Shown here: piece after piece, positions 59,223 to 64,000 of the stretch
How the letters are laid out: every line of letters begins with the position of its first letter
Numbering within the stretch: the stretch's first letter is position 1
Origin: Nelumbo lutea
Lineage: Eukaryota; Streptophyta; Magnoliopsida; Proteales; Nelumbonaceae
Reading direction: 5' to 3'
DNA length: 64,000 bases
NCBI GenBank assembly: GCA_022828595.1
Contig: JAKGHH010000006.1
Span: forward strand, 18,162,499 to 18,226,498
Position numbers and translations under genes: made by a program
Notes under the pieces: model-generated
What the model was told of the DNA's origin: nothing
The model's database searches: none
Seen by the model: only the letters and a program-made list of their open reading frames with translations

Positions 59223-60293
59223 TAAGACCTTTTGGTCTTTTCCAAACAAAAAGAGAATAGTCTGATGCACTTTGGCTATATTCGACATGTATGACATCTT
59301 TGAAGTTTTCAAACCAAGCTCAAGGGGCTTGTTTGAGTCCATAGAGGGACTTCTTTAATCAACAAACGAGGGAAGGATCACTACAGTACCCTAGAGGAGG
59401 TTTCATATATATTGTTTCCTTTAGATGCCCATGTAAAAAGACATTTTTCACATCCAGTTGAAAGATTGTCCAAGAGTGAGCAGTGGAGAGGGCTAAAAGA
59501 ACACAGACTGTAGTAATATTGGCTACTGGAGCAAAAGTCTCTTCATAGTCAATGCCATACTCTTGCTTATATCCTTGTGCCACAAGCCCGGTTTTGTAAC
59601 GGTCTAGAGACCCATAAGGTTTCAGCTTGATGGAATAGACCCATTTGCTCCCAATAATAGAGCCATTTAAAGGTGCTAGAACAAGACCCCAGGTGTCATT
59701 TGCTCCCAATACTAGCTTACTGGTAAGAATGGGGAATATCTATTGTGGTCAAAACAACAGACAAGGAACTATGGTTTGAAGGAAAACCATAGCAATCAGG
59801 TGGTCTAGAGTTACGAGTAGAACAACGTAAAGGAATAAGAGGAATAATTGAGGAATTTAAAATTGGGGCATCACTTATAGAGTTGTCTGTGATGGGTGAG
59901 GGATCCGAACCAAGAGGAAGAGGAGTTGTAGGCGTAGGAGCTGGACCACGAACCTTCTTTGCAGAGAAGACAAGAAGTTCCTTCTCAATAGTGGATGATG
60001 GAGTATCCTGTTGTTGAAAATCATGCACAACTGAAACAGAGGGTGCAGATAACTTGGAAATTACTGAAAAAAAAAGAGATATGCTCAAGAAAATTCAAAT
60101 TTCAAGAAATACGAATACGACGTGCTGAGGGAGTGTAACAAATGAATCCCTTGTGGTTTGGGCTATACCCACAAAAGTGCACATGATAGACTGAGTTGAA
60201 AGTTTTGAACGTTCAATAGGAGGAAGATGAACAAAGCATAGATACCCAAAGACATGAAGATGGGAAAGATTTGGAGGGTATCCAAACATCTTT
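59223..60293 (-). pseudogene. Copia-A pol, integrase end and reverse transcriptase (broken)
   Basis: Minus strand: integrase C-terminal segment (MFGYPPNLSHLHVFGYLCFV, 60289-60095), linker with SIIPLIPLRCSTRNSRPPDC (60088-59717), then reverse transcriptase (59709-59359) with NDTWGLV, GSKWVYSIKLKPYGSLDRYK, LVAQGYKQEYGIDYEETFAP, FQLDVKNVFLHGHL and SLYGLKQ, and a frame-shifted stretch of DYSLFVWKR type down to 59223. Stops, frameshifts and a small deletion before NDTWGLV make it non-functional. T cuts it off at 60294. Confidence 0.87.
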
Positions 60294-61562
60294 TGATGAC
60301 GAGAGGGTCTCTGTGCAAATTTTGTACAAAATTAAGAAGTTTTCATGGATAAAATGCAATTTTTGGGAAGCTGGTGTGAAGTTTAGCTGAGAGAGGGGGT
60401 GTTTTTGTGAAAAAACTGTGAATAGGAGGGTGCCTCCTATCTGCTAAACTCGGTTTGGCACCCCTCCTACTGTATTAGCATGCTCCCCACACCTTAGCAA
60501 ACCCTAGGGCACCTTTTAACTCATTTTTTTCACTCTTAGCAAACCCTAGCGGCCACTAGGTGTTTAATCTCCACCCTCCACCTCTTTTAATCTCAACCAC
60601 TCATTCTAGGGCACTCTTTTTTAGCTTTTAAACCCTAGGGCACTACCTAACTACTAATCCTCACTCTAGGGCGCCTCAATCTCCTCTATTCATTTTTGGG
60701 TGCCCAAATCATAGCCCTACATAATATTGGGCACCCTCTCCTTCTATTCTCAGCCTTAGGATCACCCCAAAACCATCCTAACTCTCCATTAGAAATCCTA
60801 GGGCACCCATAACTTTGCTAAAACCCAGCTGCCACCCCCCTCTTTCTCTCTAATCCCAATTGTATCCACCCTTCTCTATAAAAATGACCCAAGAGCTCCT
60901 GAGAAAGGGTTGGATTCTGCCCCCAGGTAAGACGGAAGGCTGATCTTGAGAAGTTCAAGGGTAGAGGAAGAGGAGGATGCCCAGGCAAGAGAAGGGGTTC
61001 CTACTTGCAGTTTGCCAACACCACGATTGCCACCTCTGGAATCTGATCCCAACCACTTTTACTTTATTTTAGTTTTAATTTTTGTTCTTTCAATTCCAGT
61101 TTCGTTATTTACTTTCTGCAATTTATTTTCATTCTGTTTGGTCTTCGTTTTATTTTCTGTAGATCTACAATTCGGCTAGGTAAGACAAAAGGCCTAGCTT
61201 GAGAAGTTCGAGGGTCAAAGGAGAGATCCGGGGACTGCTACCTCTGATCGGATTACAGATTTTTATTTCGTTTCTTTTGTTAATTTATTTCTGTACTCTT
61301 TTATGTTTCTGCACATTTAACTTTTAGTATGTTCGAATTCTATATTTTTCTCAGTTTAATTAATTAATTTTTATAATTTTGCACTTCCCTCTTGTGTTTT
61401 CTTGTCTAGATTTGAATATGTATTAATTTTTCCCTCGATTCCTTGTGGATATGACCCGTTCTCACCCATTTACTACGTTAGTATTTGTTTGAGAATCAAA
61501 AAAATTGTAAATGTTTAAATTGGTGTTCCGAAGTGTTTAACAGCGTGCATTCGGACACACCA
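60294..61562 (+). repeat. T 5' LTR (inferred)
   Basis: The right end is set by the primer site at 61567. The left end is set by the loss of Copia-A coding and a TG start. A TATA box, ctctataaaa (60874-60883), lies about 580 bp in. The U3 part repeats ccctagggcac-like phrases many times. Confidence 0.6.
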
Positions 61563-61566
61563 AATT

Positions 61567-61584
61567 TTTGGTGCCGTTGCTGGG
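61567..61584 (+). other. T primer-binding site (mutated)
   Basis: TTGGTGCCGTTGCTGGGA matches the R and S primer site TGGCGCCGTTGCCGGGGA except for three positions, two of them C-to-T. Confidence 0.75.
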
Positions 61585-63373
61585 AAGCACGGAGAAAAAA
61601 AATTATTTGTTTTGTCCGGATCTGTTTCATCATTTTTTTTATTTTTGTTTTATTACTTGACCTGTTATCTCATTTTAATTCTTGTTTCTCTTTGATTCTG
61701 CAAGACAAAATAGCGAAAGGTGGGGTATCAGAGCGTTGTGGGACTACGGGAGAGAAGAGAAGAGAAGAGAAATCGGATTGCATTTTAGGTGTAGTCGTCT
61801 CATTTTATTTTTAATTTTTTAATTTTTTTTTAAACTCTTTTTTGGTAGAATAGTATTTTTTATTTTTTAATTAATTTTTTTCTAGATCCGATTTTTTTAG
61901 TATTATTTTTTTTCAGTTTTTTTTTCTAGATCTATTTATCTTTCTTTATTTTAATTTCTTGTTTGAATTTCTGTCTTATTAGGTTTTTCTTTTTCTTTTA
62001 TTTCAGAAGAAAAAATTCAGAAAGAAAAAATTTTGTTTATTTTATTTTATTTATTGCCGCACAATTTTCTTTTGTTCATTTTATTTTCAGTTTAATTTTT
62101 ATAATAGCAATTTTCTTGTTAGAATTTATTTTGGTAGTTGTTAATCTTTTTAGCATAATTGTTTCTTTTATTTTCTACTTGTTAGAATTATTTGTTGCCT
62201 TATTTAATTTCCTTTTTTAGTTATTTAATTGAATAATTAATCATTAAATCAGAAATTGTTTAAATTTTTTAATTTGAATTTAAATTTCAAATTTGACTTT
62301 AAATTTTAATTTTAATTCAAATCTGAATTTGAATTTCAAATTTCGAAATTTAAATTTAAAATTTTGAATTTCAAAAAAAAATAATAAATAAAAATAAAAA
62401 AATAAAAAAAAATGTTTAATGTTTTAAAATTCTTGCAGTTGCATTCCAACATTTAGGGTTTCATATTCTAGAGCATGCATTGTATAGGTTTATTTAATTG
62501 GTGAAATTATTTTGTTAGTTGTGAATGTGCTAGGTTTCTTTTTATTTTAATTGCTTCCTGTGCTTAGTTTATTTTATTCTTTTATGTTATATTGTTGAAT
62601 TGCATTTTAGTAATAATTGTTCATGCATTGTAGTTAGTTCATTTGTTGTGTTTACTTTGTTTCTCCGTTAATCCATTTAAGGGCATCCAATTTAAATAAG
62701 ATAAGGTGGGGATTTCATCACCCTTCCTTGGCCCAAAAATCACCACCCTTCATGTGCGGTTTACCCTAAACCCTAATTTAAAATTTGGATTGCAAGATCC
62801 TTTAGGGAGCCCCAAATTTGGTTCAAAAGTGTGCCAAATTTTAAGGAAGCTTGTGATTACTTTCCATAACCAGTGGTTGGTGTCTAAGGAAAGAGATAGG
62901 GGAGCCTCCCACATCCCCACCTTTTACCTGGCTAACCAAAGGAAGTGGTGTAATTCCAAGTGAACCTAAAAGGATTCACATTGGTTGAATCACTAGTTTA
63001 GGAAGCCCTTGGTCGTGTGGTTGATTTGCTTGATTTTTTTTTAATTTCAAAAATTCAAATTTGAATTTAAATTTCAAAATCTGAATTTGAATTTAAATTT
63101 CAAAATCTGAATTTGAATTTAAATTTAAAAAATTTAAATTTTGAATTAAAAAAAGAGAAAATAAAAAATAAAAAATAAAAAAAATTCAAATTTGCCTTTA
63201 AATTGTAGAATTTAAATTTCAAAATCTAAATTTGAAATTAGAATTCAAAATTTAAATTTCAAATTTAAAAAAAAAGGGGGGATAAAACAAAATAAGATAA
63301 AATGAATTCAATGGCTAGAGTTTGTGGAATGAGAAACTATTTCCAACCTGAGCCATAGATAGATTGGAACCAT
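61585..63373 (+). other. T leader, AT-rich with aaattt-type simple repeats
   Basis: Non-coding. T-rich from 61790 to 62230. Simple repeats built from ttgaatttaaatttcaaa at about 62255-62400 and 63040-63265. No supported gene; a gag N-terminus is expected here but not recognised. Confidence 0.65.
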
Positions 63374-63660
63374 GTGTCTCGACAACTGGACAAGATTAAT
63401 GGGATGGCCCACAGAATTGACCAAGTGCTTGCTTGTCATCAACAAAGTGGCCCATGCCTAGCCTTGTCATCCTATCCAACATGTCCCATCTGTGCAAGCC
63501 CGGCCCATCATGTTAGGCATTGCCCTGTGGTAGGCCCATGTCAAATAGTCAGTCCAAACCAAGTACATGCGACCAACAAATTTTTCCAATCCAATGCTAA
63601 CCCATTCTTTAGTCCATACCATGACCCAAACCAAGTACATGCGACCATCAACCTAACTTC
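63374..63660 (+). pseudogene. T gag fragment with zinc knuckle
   Basis: The frame contains DKINGMAHRIDQVLACHQQ and then CPICASPAHHVRHC, a perfect C-x2-C-x4-H-x4-C knuckle (C37, C40, H45, C50 from 63374). The same arrangement follows the gag domain in Athila-like elements. After about residue 95 it runs into the Copia-family LTR fragment. Confidence 0.7.
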
Positions 63661-64000
63661 TTTGGATCAGCCTCCTAATCTAATTAGGAGAGTGTTTCAT
63701 GATCCAAATCTGATATTTGGATCTAGACTTTAAATGGATAAGACTTATCTTATCCTTTCAGCTAATAATCATATTATAAATCAGATCTCGCCTCCTTTTA
63801 ATTAACTAATTTAAGCCCAGTTCGAATTGGGTTTTAAGCCCATTAAGCTTATGTGCTCAGTTACCCCTTTAACCTCCTGCCCAGTTGGCTCTCTTTGTAT
63901 GGCTTGGGATCCAAACATTGATCTACACATCAGCCACATGGGCTCAGCCCAACCTTTGTAATAAGGTCTGGCCAAATTCACTGTAGGAGACAGTGAACCC
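63661..64000 (-). repeat. Truncated LTR of the Copia-O/I family
   Basis: From tcagcctcctaatctaatta onward it follows the LTR sequence of 13415-13740 in the same orientation, including the cttgggatccaaacattgat stretch. The first 690 bp or so of the LTR are missing and the rest runs off the window. It is more diverged than the other copies. Confidence 0.75.

Larger units (their letters stand above)
60294..63660 (+). mobile_element. T: Athila-like LTR retrotransposon, 5' end only
   Basis: Inferred LTR 60294-61562 (TGATGACGAGAGGG to GGACACACCA), primer site, long leader and the knuckle region of gag, on the plus strand. The sequence after about 63660 belongs to another family, so T is truncated or interrupted. 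The 3' end is not in the window. Confidence 0.65.

Noticed and set aside
61963..62220. Plus-strand 85-codon frame rich in Phe and Ile in T
   Set aside because: It looks like a membrane protein only because the DNA is T-rich; it lies in a retrotransposon leader.

Overview
The window is plant (angiosperm) nuclear DNA. It holds one intact host gene near the left end and then about 55 kb of transposable elements nested inside one another. The host gene is a seven-exon LONELY GUY (LOG) cytokinin-activating phosphoribohydrolase at 1806-3932 (+). The plant assignment rests on that gene, on GT-AG introns, on plant-type Copia, Gypsy/Tat and Athila-like retrotransposons, and on a hAT transposon. The species cannot be named from the sequence alone.

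Layout: 1-1805 is non-coding DNA with a short tandem repeat; 1806-3932 is LOG; 3933-8689 is AT-rich intergenic DNA with small foldback repeats and a microsatellite. From about 8690 onward almost everything is nested transposons. Level 0 is an old minus-strand Copia element (Copia-A), now in pieces at 8690-9660, 57793-57860 and 59223-60293. Level 1 is a minus-strand hAT transposon (9660-57798, about 3.5 kb once insertions are subtracted). Level 2 comprises two insertions in the hAT: a plus-strand Copia retrotransposon (Copia-O, 11545-47631, target duplication ctaac) and a minus-strand Athila-like gag-only element (S, 48458-56972, flanked by agccga). Level 3 lies inside Copia-O: a solo LTR of the same family (12723-14670, ggcct) and a full minus-strand relative (Copia-I, 16140-42160, ggatt/agatt). 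Level 4 lies inside the 5' LTR of Copia-I: a Tat-lineage Gypsy element (G, 23798-34204, aagat) and an Athila-like gag-protease element (R, 34737-41177, ccttt). An AT-rich 1.36 kb element (M, 57861-59222) sits in Copia-A. A further Athila-like 5' end (T, 60294-about 63660) interrupts Copia-A on the right, followed by a truncated LTR of the Copia-O/I family.

Element coding capacity is mostly decayed. Copia-O and Copia-I have broken gag-pol; G has gag-pol with several stops and one frameshift; R and S lack reverse transcriptase and integrase and must depend on other elements. S is the exception: its two 1,610-bp LTRs differ at only two positions that I found, and its gag is open, so it inserted recently.

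The most interesting observations are these. G carries an antisense gene whose three exons join in one reading frame through two short GT-AG introns, with a TATA box and a dense ACGT-core array upstream. R and S share a hairpin next to the polypurine tract whose stem changes by compensatory substitution around an invariant loop. R and S also share tandem arrays of a second hairpin.
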